A stretch of DNA of 64,000 nt, taken from the NCBI RefSeq assembly GCF_000226095.1, contig NC_016476.1, positions 2,108,001 to 2,172,000 on the forward strand, in the 5' to 3' direction. A program made the translations under genes and the position numbers. This DNA is from Thermothelomyces thermophilus ATCC 42464. Lineage: Eukaryota > Ascomycota > Sordariomycetes > Sordariales > Chaetomiaceae. The notes under the pieces were generated by a model, which made no database searches, was not told the origin of the DNA, and saw only the letters and a program-made list of their open reading frames with translations. Of this stretch, positions 63,645-64,000 are shown piece after piece. How positions within the stretch are numbered: position 1 is the stretch's first letter; each line of letters opens with the position of its first letter.

Positions 63645-64000
63645 TTACACCTTCGACTTAATCTCCTCAAACAGCGCCTTGAGCTGGTCCATATCCGTCT
63701 TTTGCTGAGGCCAGCCGATACCAAGGCCTTCCTGCGGGTTGGGCTTGGGAATCTAGAGACAACTTTAGTCAGTGACGGTTCGCGGCTATTGAGCATCGGG
63801 AGATAACAGACCATGTGGAAGTGCACCTGTTTGAGACACTCGTTAGCTGAACATCCTGACACAGCGAGTATGGGAAGCCACTTACATGCCCAACCACCTG
63901 ATGCGCCCCCGGTCCATTGTTCTGCAGGATGTTGTACTCCTCCGCGCCCGTCGCCTTGACGAGCTTCTTCGCGATGGGCTGCCATCGGGTGTCACAGATC
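63645..64000 (-). CDS. HIT-family nucleotide hydrolase (Hnt1-like), 3' part, cut by window edge
   Basis: Histidine-triad proteins hydrolyse adenosine phosphoramidates. Visible exons on the minus strand: an upstream exon ending at 63886 (read to the window edge, or starting at about 63978 after a CAG acceptor), a 15-nt exon 63826-63812, and the last exon 63752-63645. Introns are 59 nt each, with GCTAACG and CACTGAC branch-like sites. The spliced reading runs ...Y-N-I-L-Q-N-N-G-P-G-A-H-Q-V-V-G-H, then V-H-F-H-M, then I-P-K-P-N-P-Q-E-G-L-G-I-G-W-P-Q-Q, ending E-E-I-K-S-K-V. The histidine triad H-x-H-x-H is thus built from an exon end and the microexon. The N-terminal half lies beyond the window. 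Confidence 0.88.

Overview
The window comes from the nuclear genome of a filamentous ascomycete. Spliceosomal introns of about 50-165 nt with CTAAC/CTGAC-type branch sites, GC-rich exons, and AT-rich blocks in which CpA has largely become TpA (repeat-induced point mutation, RIP) suggest a Sordariomycete, perhaps Sordariales. This is inference from composition and gene families.

Layout: (1) 1-about 9640 is a RIP-degraded Ty1/copia-like element (minus strand) interrupted by copy A of a Ty3/gypsy chromovirus (1008-8506, 5-bp target duplication TAAAC). (2) About 9640-21858 is a GC-rich gene island: a small GS-start hypothetical (-), a MARVEL-domain membrane protein (-), a UapA/UapC-type xanthine/uric acid permease (+), a mitochondrial-type Prx5 peroxiredoxin (+), a DUF167/YggU protein (+) and the DASH kinetochore subunit Dam1 (-). 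(3) 21860-60510 is one nested transposon block. A Tc1/mariner element was split by gypsy element F (22339-59646). F was entered by chromovirus copies B (+), C (-) and E (-), and E was entered by copy D (+). Every boundary can be read from paired terminal repeats and target duplications, some of them also RIP-mutated. (4) 60513-64000 is a second gene island with a Csr1-like CRAL-TRIO lipid-transfer protein (+) and the 3' part of a HIT-family hydrolase (-), cut by the window edge.

The genes are ordinary housekeeping or transport loci and do not form a cluster. No transposon copy has an intact reading frame: gag zinc-knuckle cysteines and the catalytic Asp of the reverse transcriptase (RT) are mutated in most copies. 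The most informative structures are the multi-level insertion stratigraphy, a primer-binding site in the chromovirus that is complementary to its own LTR (a self-priming signature of the Tf1 kind), a RIP-poor patch inside F, two post-RIP tandem duplications, and a 15-nt microexon carrying the HIT catalytic core. I found no evidence of a wholly new protein system.
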